DNA of 35,682 bases from Gemmatimonadaceae bacterium (GTDB lineage: Bacteria > Gemmatimonadota > Gemmatimonadetes > Gemmatimonadales > Gemmatimonadaceae): NCBI GenBank assembly GCA_025362035.1, contig JANYIN010000115.1:1-35682 (forward strand), written 5' to 3'. This document shows, in pieces, positions 14,647-22,309 of this stretch. A program made the translations under genes and the position numbers. Position 1 is the first letter of the stretch, and each line of letters begins with the position of its first letter. The notes under the pieces are model-generated. The model did no database searches. It saw only the letters and a program-made list of their open reading frames with translations, and was not told where the DNA came from.

Positions 14647-16386
14647 ATGGCGTTGCTTTTCAAGCGGGGCGCAGGTTTCGCCGCCCGCGTGTTGCTGCCG
14701 CTGGGCATGGCGTCCGTCGCTGTTCCTCGTGCGCAGGCCCAGATCCGAGACACCGTCTCGATCCAGGAGGGACTTCACGCCGACGTCGCGCGCGAAGTCG
14801 CGGCGCTTTTCAATGCGCCAGTCGCTCTGCGCGCCACTCACCGAATCGAAATCGAGGAGGGCGTGACGGTAGCGGGCGACGTCGCCGTACTGAATGGCCC
14901 CGTGATCATCGCTGGGCACGTATCGGGACGTGTGTTGGCCATCAACGCGGACGTTGTGTTGCGCAAGGGCGCGCGCATCGACGGCGACCTCCTCGTGGTC
15001 GGCGGCGATGTGGAGGGACGCGATGGCGCCTCCATCGGCGGCGAGATCCGCATCTACCGCGCATCGCTGCGTTACGCACAGCAGGGAGATGAGATCGTCG
15101 CCGAGGTGGGGAACGGAACGGAGGATCAGGGATGGTGGCGGCGCTGGGAGCGGCGCGGCCAGCGCAATTTCACGCGGATCCAGGTGGCGTCAGCCGGCGC
15201 GTTCAATCGCGTGGAGGGGTTACCCATCCGGCTCGGGCCTCAATTCTATCGCGATCAGGGTTGGGGACATCTGCGGTTGGACGCAGTGGCGATTGCGCGG
15301 ACGGCGAGCAGTTTCAATGGGTCCACCGTGGACGTCGGGCACGATGTGCGCGGCGAGGTACGGTTTGGACGTGAGTTCGGCGTCACGCTTGGTGGGCGCG
15401 TGTTCGACATGGTCGACCCCGTGGAACAGTGGCAGATGGGCAACATGGAAGTCGGCCTGTCGTCCTTCCTTTTTCACCGGGACTACCGCGACTACTTCCA
15501 ACGCCACGGTGCTCGCGTGCAATCCGCGATTCGCGCCACCGAGAGCGCGGACCTGACGCTGAGCTATGGCGACGAGCGATGGAGTTCGCGTCGCGCGCGT
15601 GATCCCTTTGCGCTGTTCGCGAACGACCTGCGCTGGCGCGACAATCCGCGCGTGGATGAAGGGCGGTTTCACGTCACCAACCTGACGTTGCGCGTCGATA
15701 CGCGGAACGACGCATTCAATCCATGGTCCGGCTGGTACGTGCTGGCCGACTATGAGAACGGCACCGGACTCATTGATCTCGTGGCACCCACGTCGTCAGG
15801 CGTCACACCGGTTGCGGCCGGCTCGACGCAATACCATCGCGGGTTCCTGGATCTGCGCCGATACAACAGGCTCGGGCCGAGCGCAGCGATCAACCTGCGG
15901 GTGGTGCTGGCGGGTTGGTTGAGTGGAGACCCGCTGCCCCTCGAGCGCCGTCTCTCCATCGACGGACCGGGCACGGTCCCCGGATTCGATTTCCGAACAA
16001 AGGGTGGCACAGATGTCGGGACGTGCGGCGTGGGCGAGCCCATCCCAGGGCGCCCCGCGCAGTGCGAGCGCATCTCGCTCGCGCAACTCGAGTATCGCAG
16101 CAGCATTCGCCTGTCGTTCTCCGATGGCGTGGAGGAACAGCGGCGCAATCGCTTTCGCGCCGACGGCGAGTGGGTGTTGTTCGCGGACGCCGGCCGAGGG
16201 TGGCTCGTGAATGCGCCGGGGAGCCCTCTCACCTTTCGCCGCGGCGAGCTTCCCCCGCTCTCCACCTTCCGCACGGATATCGGCGTGGGGCTCGACTTCG
16301 ACCAGTTCGGGATCTACACGGCGAAGGCGCTGTCCGAGCGCGGGGACGCGCTGCATCTCTTCCTTCGCATTCGTCACCGCTTCTAG
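14647..16386 (+). CDS. Outer-membrane beta-barrel protein with bactofilin-like N-terminal domain
   Basis: This 579-aa exported protein is placed from the ATG at 14647 because AGGAGG lies just upstream and the sequence then begins with a clean signal peptide (MALLFKRGAGFAARVLLPLG..., cleavage near AQAQ). An earlier ATG at 14590 overlaps the regulator's stop codon and would add 19 residues. After a short helix, residues ~55-130 form a repetitive strand pattern (VTVAGDVAVLNGPVIIAGHV, RIDGDLLVVGGDVEGRDGA) typical of bactofilin-type right-handed beta-helix polymers. The remaining ~440 residues look like an Omp85/surface-antigen barrel: AFNRVEGLPIRLGP, many amphipathic strands, a loop with Cys-Gly-Val...Cys, and a C-terminal LHLFLRIRHRF ending in aromatic Phe. 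The domain fusion is unusual. Confidence 0.8.
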   Translation: MALLFKRGAGFAARVLLPLGMASVAVPRAQAQIRDTVSIQEGLHADVAREVAALFNAPVALRATHRIEIEEGVTVAGDVAVLNGPVIIAGHVSGRVLAINADVVLRKGARIDGDLLVVGGDVEGRDGASIGGEIRIYRASLRYAQQGDEIVAEVGNGTEDQGWWRRWERRGQRNFTRIQVASAGAFNRVEGLPIRLGPQFYRDQGWGHLRLDAVAIARTASSFNGSTVDVGHDVRGEVRFGREFGVTLGGRVFDMVDPVEQWQMGNMEVGLSSFLFHRDYRDYFQRHGARVQSAIRATESADLTLSYGDERWSSRRARDPFALFANDLRWRDNPRVDEGRFHVTNLTLRVDTRNDAFNPWSGWYVLADYENGTGLIDLVAPTSSGVTPVAAGSTQYHRGFLDLRRYNRLGPSAAINLRVVLAGWLSGDPLPLERRLSIDGPGTVPGFDFRTKGGTDVGTCGVGEPIPGRPAQCERISLAQLEYRSSIRLSFSDGVEEQRRNRFRADGEWVLFADAGRGWLVNAPGSPLTFRRGELPPLSTFRTDIGVGLDFDQFGIYTAKALSERGDALHLFLRIRHRF

Positions 16387-16388
16387 CA

Positions 16389-17033
16389 ATGTGCCCAATC
16401 GGACGCGGGCACGCGCTCCTGTTGGCCCTCTTCCTCTTCGCCGCACCCGCTGCGCAGGCACAACGTGGCGTGCAGCTCGAGGTGGAGGTGCCGGCGGCGC
16501 CTGGTGCGGGAGCAACCGTCACCGCCGTCAATCTGTTCGCCGATGACGACATGCGTGAGCTGGTCCGCAGCGGGTTCCCGGCGCAACTGCACTACCGACT
16601 CGAACTCTGGCGCAAGGGTGGGCTGTTCGACGACCGCGAGCACCACGAGGAGTGGGACGTCGTCATCCAGTACGATCCATCGGCGCAACGGTATCGCGTG
16701 CTACGGCGACAGAAGGAGCATGTCGATGACCTTGGCAGTTTTGCGACGCTGTCCACGGCGAGAGTGCTGCTGGAGCGTCCGGCAAAATCGTCGATCGTGC
16801 CGGATCACGACAAGGCGCGCTACTACTATGCACTCGCTCTCGATATCGAAGCCCTGTCCGTGAGCGACATGGATGAACTGGGACGCTGGCTGCGCGGAGC
16901 TCGGGGGGGAACGGCCGCGACGGCGCTCGGTACTGGCATGCGCACGCTGATGCTGCGCCTGCTGGGCGGCGAGAAACGGCATTACGAGGCGAAGAGTGCG
17001 AGCTTCATTCCGGCGAATATCGTGGCGCCGTGA
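16389..17033 (+). CDS. Exported DUF4390-like protein
   Basis: This 214-aa protein begins MCPIGRGHALLLALFLFAAPAAQAQ, a signal peptide cleaved near AQAQ. The mature region is mainly beta (VTAVNLFADDDMRELVRSG, AQLHYRLELWRKGGLFDD, EEWDVVIQYDPSAQRYRVLR) and then a helical end. The pattern of a short strand, the RSGFPAQLHYRLELWR block and a Tyr-rich strand (KARYYYALALDIEALS) resembles DUF4390, a family often encoded beside NtrY-type kinases. I assign it from memory, with moderate confidence. It lies two nucleotides after the barrel protein stop codon, so it is the last gene of the operon. It is probably periplasmic and may be the ligand or cofactor of the kinase or the barrel, which is inference. 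Confidence 0.7.
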   Translation: MCPIGRGHALLLALFLFAAPAAQAQRGVQLEVEVPAAPGAGATVTAVNLFADDDMRELVRSGFPAQLHYRLELWRKGGLFDDREHHEEWDVVIQYDPSAQRYRVLRRQKEHVDDLGSFATLSTARVLLERPAKSSIVPDHDKARYYYALALDIEALSVSDMDELGRWLRGARGGTAATALGTGMRTLMLRLLGGEKRHYEAKSASFIPANIVAP

Positions 17034-17046
17034 ACAAAAAGAGCAG

Positions 17047-17676
17047 CTAGACCGCGGCTGCTTCGTCTGGATGTGCTTTCGAATCCGCGGCCCGGTGACC
17101 GTGCGGATGCACGCGATGCTCGAGCGCTTCGAGTTGATGCAGAATCGCATCCCCGTAAAACGTCTTGATATACCGCGCCTGCGTCTGTGTGAGGCGACGC
17201 ACGGCCCACGAGAGATGCACGAAGTGAGGTTCCACCGGATGCGTCAGGGGATGCATGCCGATCTCGTACGGCAGACGATTGCCCTTGCGTGTGTTGCAGG
17301 GAGAGCAGGCGGTCACGACGTTGCCCCAATCGTTTTTTCCGCCGCGGGAAATCGGGATGACGTGGTCGCGCGTCAGCGCCTCACGTGGTTTGAGTTCCGC
17401 AGCCGGTCGGCCGCAGTACTGACAGCGGTAGTGGTCTCGGGCGAACAGGAACGTGTTCGTGACCTGCCGACGAAAACGCCGCGGCACGTGAATGAACTTG
17501 GTCAGCCGGATGACGGCCGGACGCGGCATCGTGAGCCGCTCGGAACGCACGACACGATCCATCTCCGCCTCGACAATCTCGGCTTTGCCGTCGATGACGA
17601 GACGTAGAGCCCGACGCATGGGAACCATGGTCAGGGGTTCGAACGACGCATTCAGTGCCAGACAACCGATGATCAA
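17047..17676 (-). CDS. HNH endonuclease domain protein
   Basis: This 209-aa protein carries an HNH nuclease fold in its central third. A CQYCGRP zinc knuckle is followed by LTRDHVIPISRGGKNDWGN (catalytic His and Asn) and a second CSPCN knuckle with RKGNR. The N-terminal region (LALNASFEPLTMVPMRRALRLVI) is typical of a widespread chromosomal, stand-alone HNH family, not of homing or restriction enzymes. It uses a TTG start at 17676, preceded by a strong GGAGGAG Shine-Dalgarno. It faces the DUF4390-like gene with only 13 nt between the two stop codons and is not obviously in an operon. The DNA substrate and physiological role are unknown; a repair or DNA-processing role is a guess. Confidence 0.88.
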   Translation of the reverse strand: MIIGCLALNASFEPLTMVPMRRALRLVIDGKAEIVEAEMDRVVRSERLTMPRPAVIRLTKFIHVPRRFRRQVTNTFLFARDHYRCQYCGRPAAELKPREALTRDHVIPISRGGKNDWGNVVTACSPCNTRKGNRLPYEIGMHPLTHPVEPHFVHLSWAVRRLTQTQARYIKTFYGDAILHQLEALEHRVHPHGHRAADSKAHPDEAAAV

Positions 17677-17719
17677 TGGCTCCTCCGGCGTTCCATCACC
17701 ATGAAGTTACGGGTGTGTC

Positions 17720-17760
17720 AGAGCGCCAACAAGGCAGCGGGTGCGCTCCTTTGGCGCTCT
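17720..17760 (-). terminator. Terminator-like inverted repeat after the amidohydrolase gene
   Basis: AGAGCGCCAA (17720-17729) and TTGGCGCTCT (17751-17760) are perfect 10-bp arms around a 21-nt loop. It begins four bases beyond the amidohydrolase stop codon and precedes the HNH gene. The long loop weakens the terminator assignment, though the arms are exact. Confidence 0.45.
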
Positions 17761-17763
17761 TGA

Positions 17764-19104
17764 TCAGTTCTCCCGCGCGCGGAGCCATTCCTGAAGACGG
17801 TCGGCCGTCGACTGCACGCGTGCCGGCAATCCCGGATCGGCGCCTTGGAGGACGCCGTGTCGCACAAGTACCCGTCCCGCGACGGCGACGAAACTCGCCT
17901 GCACCCCCGCCATCGACCACATGAGTGCCGATACGGGGTCGTGCAGCGGCGAGCGAACGGACGACACCGGAAATGCCGCCAAGTCGGCGGACTTCCCTAC
18001 GTCGAGCGTGCCGATCTCGGTGTCGAGTCCCAATGCACACGCGCCGCCGAGCGTCGCAAGCGCGAGGACGCGCTCCGACGACAGCGCGTCGTGACGGCTC
18101 TCACGTGCGGACGCAATCAGGGAGGCGAGCCGGGCCTCGTCCAGGAGATCCATCCGATCATTACTCGCGACGGAATCGGTGCCCAGTCCGACCCGCACCT
18201 GCGCCGCGAGCAGCGCGACGAGCGGCGCGATGCCGTGTCCGAGCTTCGCGTTCGACGCCGGACAGTGCGCGACGCCACAATCGTGACGCGCAATTGCGTC
18301 TACATCGCTGGGGTCCACCCGCACGCAATGGATCAGCAACGGCCGCAGGTCCAGCACGCCGAGCTTCTCCAGCAGGGTCACGGGCGAGCGCGCGCGGGCG
18401 ACTACGGAGATGCCGCGCAAGCGCAGTGCGGCCGCAAACGGGCCGCTCCCCTCCTCCACCAACTCGCTCTCGATCCGACTCTCCGCGATGTGCACGGCGA
18501 CCGGCACGTCGATCTCACGAGCGAGAGCGGCCGTCGCGGCGAACAGTGGGTCCGACACGGTATAGGGCGCGTGCGGAGACACCCCGGCTTTCACGAGCCT
18601 CGTCTCGCGGTCACGCATGAGGAGGATCTTCGTGCGCAGAGCCGCGATCGCCGCGGCGCAGTGTTGCGGATCAGGTCCGAACACTTCGCGATAGGAAATT
18701 CCCCGCACGTGGCTTTCCAGCATCGCGTCAAACCCGGCGCCGGTGTCACCCGTGTCGGCGAACGTGGTGATGCCGTGGCGCACTCCCTCTTCGACACCCA
18801 GGCGCGCCGCATCCAGCAGCATGGACGGAGTCAGAACAGCGCGGCGCGCCATCGTCAGACGGTTGATCCATCCCAGGAAATCCAGCCCGTCCAGGAACCC
18901 CCGCATCGCGGTCAGTTCGAGATGGCAATGCGCGTTCACCAAGCCCGGAACGAGAACGACGTCGCCGAGTTCGACGTCATCGTCGGGGGGCGAACCTGTG
19001 CGTGGTCCCACAAACACAATGCGGCCGTTCTGTTCGACGAGAGTACCGTCGCGGATCGGTGCCGACGAGATGGGACAGATCCACCTCGCGTGGTACCGAG
19101 TCAT
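17764..19104 (-). CDS. Amidohydrolase family deaminase (MTA/SAH or aminofutalosine deaminase type)
   Basis: This 446-aa TIM-barrel metal-dependent hydrolase belongs to the TRZ/ATZ amidohydrolase subfamily. The N-terminal beta domain precedes LVPGLVNAHCHLELTAMRGF (first metal-binding HxH). VSPHAPYTVSDPLF, VAVHIAESRIE, LLIHCVRVDPSD and VGLGTDSVASNDRMDLLDEAR (final catalytic Asp) follow. These are all expected for enzymes that deaminate adenine-type nucleosides. Whether it acts on 5'-methylthioadenosine, S-adenosylhomocysteine or aminodeoxyfutalosine (menaquinone pathway) cannot be decided from sequence; no mqn genes are in the window. Its ATGA start overlaps the stop codon of the PHP gene, making it third in the PBP1A-PHP-amidohydrolase operon. 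Confidence 0.85.
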   Translation of the reverse strand: MTRYHARWICPISSAPIRDGTLVEQNGRIVFVGPRTGSPPDDDVELGDVVLVPGLVNAHCHLELTAMRGFLDGLDFLGWINRLTMARRAVLTPSMLLDAARLGVEEGVRHGITTFADTGDTGAGFDAMLESHVRGISYREVFGPDPQHCAAAIAALRTKILLMRDRETRLVKAGVSPHAPYTVSDPLFAATAALAREIDVPVAVHIAESRIESELVEEGSGPFAAALRLRGISVVARARSPVTLLEKLGVLDLRPLLIHCVRVDPSDVDAIARHDCGVAHCPASNAKLGHGIAPLVALLAAQVRVGLGTDSVASNDRMDLLDEARLASLIASARESRHDALSSERVLALATLGGACALGLDTEIGTLDVGKSADLAAFPVSSVRSPLHDPVSALMWSMAGVQASFVAVAGRVLVRHGVLQGADPGLPARVQSTADRLQEWLRAREN

Positions 19105-19862
19105 GCGTCGAACGCGCCGGTCCGCGATCCGTGACGTGTCGGATCGTACAGGGCGTCGTCGGAAACACCTGCCGCCCGGGTGAGCGCGAGTGCCGGTGCG
19201 ACATTTCCGACCTGCGTCCGAGAGTGTCCATCCGAGCCGAGCGACAGCCGGACGCCGGCGTGGGCAGCCCGCTGAACGAGCCTCTCGTGGGGAGGGTATC
19301 GCGATGAGACCTCGAACGCGATTCCCGCCGAGCGCAATGCAGTGACCACCCTCGCCTCGTGGGCTTCACTCCACAATTCGTGCGGATCCAGGAGACGGAG
19401 CGGTGGTGGCACGAGAGTCGGGTGCGCGAAGATGTCCACGGGCATCTCGTTCGCGAGTGACTCGAGCGAGGTCACGTGCGCCTCGATATAGATCTCCGGC
19501 GTCAGCGAATCCGGCAACAATTGAGTGAACGCGCGACAGTACGAGCCGTCGTCGAGGCGAATGGAATGCAGGGACCCGATGCGATGCGTAAAGCGTCGCA
19601 CCACGTCCGCCGGCAGAGCGCGCCAGAGCGAATCGTGCCAGCAGAATTCACCCCCGCGCAGGACCTCGTACCGCTCGAGATCGTCGAGATACGCGTTGAC
19701 CGCCGCGACCGAATCCAGCGTGGTCGGAGCGTCGAGAGAGATGTGGTCCGTGACACTCACCTGGATGCCAAGACTCTGCCCGCGCGCGGCCACCTCGGCA
19801 ACGCTCAGTGCGCCGTCGGAGTGCGTGGAGTGGGCGTGGCAATCGGTGGGTTTCCATGTCAT
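19101..19862 (-). CDS. PHP-domain metal-dependent phosphoesterase
   Basis: This 253-aa protein of the PHP superfamily (histidinol-phosphatase or phosphodiesterase-like) keeps most metal ligands: DCHAHSTHSDG at the N-terminus, VTDHISLD, RGGEFCW, IGSLHSIRLD, DIFAHPTLVPPPLRL and the terminal SLGSDGHSRTQVGN. The substrate could be a phosphorylated metabolite or a nucleotide. It has no signal peptide, so it is cytoplasmic. It overlaps its neighbours by four bases on both sides (ATGA), which indicates translational coupling with PBP1A upstream and the amidohydrolase downstream. There is no functional link that I can name between a PHP phosphatase and peptidoglycan synthesis; the arrangement may be simply compact packing. 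Confidence 0.88.
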   Translation of the reverse strand: MTWKPTDCHAHSTHSDGALSVAEVAARGQSLGIQVSVTDHISLDAPTTLDSVAAVNAYLDDLERYEVLRGGEFCWHDSLWRALPADVVRRFTHRIGSLHSIRLDDGSYCRAFTQLLPDSLTPEIYIEAHVTSLESLANEMPVDIFAHPTLVPPPLRLLDPHELWSEAHEARVVTALRSAGIAFEVSSRYPPHERLVQRAAHAGVRLSLGSDGHSRTQVGNVAPALALTRAAGVSDDALYDPTRHGSRTGAFDA

Positions 19863-22171
19863 TGCGGAGGCTTCACCGAGTCACGCCGCGCACGAGTGGT
19901 GTCGCCGAGTGGACGGGTGGGGCGGGACGCACGGGGCATCGGGGTGGCTCCAGGAATGACCATCGACCCGGGCGACGCCGTTCGCGCGCGCGCGGCGGCG
20001 AGGCTGTCCTGGTTCTGAGGAGCCGACGCAGGGAATCCGAAGGACGTATCGATACCGCCGCCGCCCGGCACTCCGGACCCCGGTGTCGCCGTGATGGAAG
20101 TGCAGCTGGCCGTCGGTTCGGTTCCCTGCAGGAAATACTCGGTCACTGACCCGACGCATCCGGCGCCCGCCAGGAGCCCGGTTGCCGGGTCGATCAGCCT
20201 CACCTGTACCCCTTGCGGACGGGGCCAGTCTGGCGGGGCTGGCTTGCGACGATACACCTCCCGCATGAATGCAGTCCATGCCGGAGCGGCCAGAATGCCA
20301 CCCTGCGCGTTGCCTTTGATCTTGCCGGGCTTGTCGAGTCCCATCCACACGCCGGCGACGAGATCCGATGTGTAGCCGATGAACCAGACATCGGCGCCAT
20401 CATTCGTTGTGCCCGTCTTGCCACCCGCCGGATAGCTGAATTGACTGCCGACCGATGCGGCCGCGGTACCCCGCTGCACGACATCCTTCATCATGCTGAC
20501 CATGATCCAGGCCTCGTCCGGTGTCATGACGGGCGCGAGTACCGGCGACGGCTCCCACAGCACATCTCCCTTGGCATTGTCGACTCGCACGATGGCCGTG
20601 GGGCTCGCTCGCGTGCCGAGGGTCGCGAACGCGGAGTATGCGGCGATGAGCTCGATGGGGTAGACGTCGGCCGCACCGATGTAGATGGAGGGATATGGTG
20701 GCACCGGCGTGGTGATCCCGAACTTGCGTGCCATTTCCACGATGCTCTGCGGTCCCAGCTCCATCCCGACCTTGATCGCGATGATGTTGCGCGACTGGTA
20801 GAGTCCGCGCCGCATCGGCATGGGCCCTTCGAATTTCATGTCGTAGTTCTGTGGCGTCCACGTTCCGCCACCTGCCTGCGGAACGGACACCGGAGAATCA
20901 TCAACGATGTATGACGGCGGCCGCCCGTTCTGAACGGCGTCCGCGTACACGATCGGCTTGAACGTGGAGCCCGGCTGTCGCAGCGCCTGCGTGGCGCGAT
21001 TGAACTTCGAATCGTCGAAGTCCCGTCCGCCGACGAGCGCACGGACGGCGCCGGTGCGTGGGTCCATCGCGACGAATGCGCCCTGGAGATACGGCGAATT
21101 GGCAGCGAGGGCCTCACCCGACCGCTCCGAGGCCCGCGACAGATACGACTCGAGCGTCAGGTGTGCGTAGGAGCCAAATGCGCCTGATTCGATTCGGCGC
21201 AACTGGTTCTCCAACGCACGCTCGGCCGCCGACTGCAAGTCGGCATCCAGCGTGGTATAGACCTTGAGGCCCTGTTCGTACAGGCGCTGTCCAAACTGAT
21301 TCTCGAGTTGTTGGCGCACCCATTCCACGAAATAGGGCGCGACGTCGCCAGCCTCTGACCGGCGCGCGAGCTGCAGCGGATACGCCTTGGCAAGACTTGC
21401 ATCCGCGTCGCTGATGGCGCCCTGCTCGCGAATGACTTCGATGACGGTATTGCGTCGCTGAATGGCGCGCTCGGGAAAACGCCTCGGGTTGTAGCGCTCT
21501 GGCGCCTTGGGTAGCCCCGCCAGTGTCGCGGCTTCCGCGAGGTTGAGGTCTCGAGCCGACTTGCCGAAGTATCGCTGCGACGCGGTTTCCACGCCGAATG
21601 ACCCATTGCCGAGCGCGATCTGATTGAGGTACAGCTCCAGAATCCTGTCCTTGGAGAACTTCGCTTCGATCGCACGCGCCACTTTGGCTTCCTTCAGCTT
21701 GCGGACCAGTGACTTTTCGCGCGACAAGCGTTCAGGGAAGATGTTGCGGGCGAGCTGCATGGTGATGGTCGAGAATCCCTCTGCGAAGCTTCGACGCCGA
21801 AGGTCTGCCAACAGCGCACCGGGAACGCGCATGAAGTCCACGCCGCGATGCGCATAGAAGCGCTTGTCCTCCGTCAGGATGAAGGCATTGCGCAAGAGCG
21901 GCGGGATCTGGTCGAGCTTCAGCAGGGTCCGACGTTCCAGCCCGAGTTCCGCAATGAACCGCCCATCCGCTGCGTACAATTTGGACGTCTGGCGAGGCTG
22001 GTATTGCTCGAGCACGTCAACGGACGGGCACGCGCCCACCCGGCACACCAGCGACCAGCTGGAATATGCGAACCCGACGACAAAAGCGGCTCCGAATGTG
22101 AACGTAAGGCCGACGCCCCGAGAGAGCGTGGGGTGCGTACGGCGGAACTTTCTTGAAAACGGGAGATCCAT
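19859..22171 (-). CDS. Bifunctional penicillin-binding protein 1A (class A PBP)
   Basis: This 770-aa inner-membrane enzyme polymerises lipid II and crosslinks peptidoglycan. An N-terminal membrane anchor (GVGLTFTFGAAFVVGFAYSSW) follows a basic cytoplasmic stretch. The GT51 glycosyltransferase domain includes ILTEDKRFYAHRGVDFMRV (catalytic Glu), GFSTITMQLARN and KFSKDRILELYLNQIALG. The transpeptidase domain carries SxxK as QPGSTFKPIVYA, SxN as YQSRNIIAIK and KTG as GGKTGTTNDG. A disordered Pro/Ser/Ala-rich tail ends the protein. It starts with MDLPFSRKFRRTHP; the length is typical. It heads the operon with the PHP and amidohydrolase genes. A cysteine pair in the stalk (CRVGAC) is worth noting but not unusual. 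Confidence 0.93.
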   Translation of the reverse strand: MDLPFSRKFRRTHPTLSRGVGLTFTFGAAFVVGFAYSSWSLVCRVGACPSVDVLEQYQPRQTSKLYAADGRFIAELGLERRTLLKLDQIPPLLRNAFILTEDKRFYAHRGVDFMRVPGALLADLRRRSFAEGFSTITMQLARNIFPERLSREKSLVRKLKEAKVARAIEAKFSKDRILELYLNQIALGNGSFGVETASQRYFGKSARDLNLAEAATLAGLPKAPERYNPRRFPERAIQRRNTVIEVIREQGAISDADASLAKAYPLQLARRSEAGDVAPYFVEWVRQQLENQFGQRLYEQGLKVYTTLDADLQSAAERALENQLRRIESGAFGSYAHLTLESYLSRASERSGEALAANSPYLQGAFVAMDPRTGAVRALVGGRDFDDSKFNRATQALRQPGSTFKPIVYADAVQNGRPPSYIVDDSPVSVPQAGGGTWTPQNYDMKFEGPMPMRRGLYQSRNIIAIKVGMELGPQSIVEMARKFGITTPVPPYPSIYIGAADVYPIELIAAYSAFATLGTRASPTAIVRVDNAKGDVLWEPSPVLAPVMTPDEAWIMVSMMKDVVQRGTAAASVGSQFSYPAGGKTGTTNDGADVWFIGYTSDLVAGVWMGLDKPGKIKGNAQGGILAAPAWTAFMREVYRRKPAPPDWPRPQGVQVRLIDPATGLLAGAGCVGSVTEYFLQGTEPTASCTSITATPGSGVPGGGGIDTSFGFPASAPQNQDSLAAARARTASPGSMVIPGATPMPRASRPTRPLGDTTRARRDSVKPPQ

Positions 22172-22273
22172 CGGGAGTCCATGGAGTGGCCTGGTGCCGC
22201 ACGGAAGGCTCCGTTCGGGACCATGTACGGAAGGTTAACGCGAGGTCTCGGGGCGCGCACCAAGCCGTCGCGA

Positions 22274-22303
22274 GTGACAAACGGTGAGGCCAGAGTCTAA
22301 TTT
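22274..22303 (+). promoter_or_regulatory. Promoter of tyrS, leaderless type
   Basis: GTGACA (22274-22279) and TAATTT (22298-22303) are 18 bp apart, or TCTAAT at 22296-22301 with a 16-bp spacer. The start codon at 22310 follows TAATTT by six nucleotides, so transcription starts at or within a base or two of the ATG. There is no room for a Shine-Dalgarno sequence. Confidence 0.55.
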
Positions 22304-22309
22304 TGTGCC

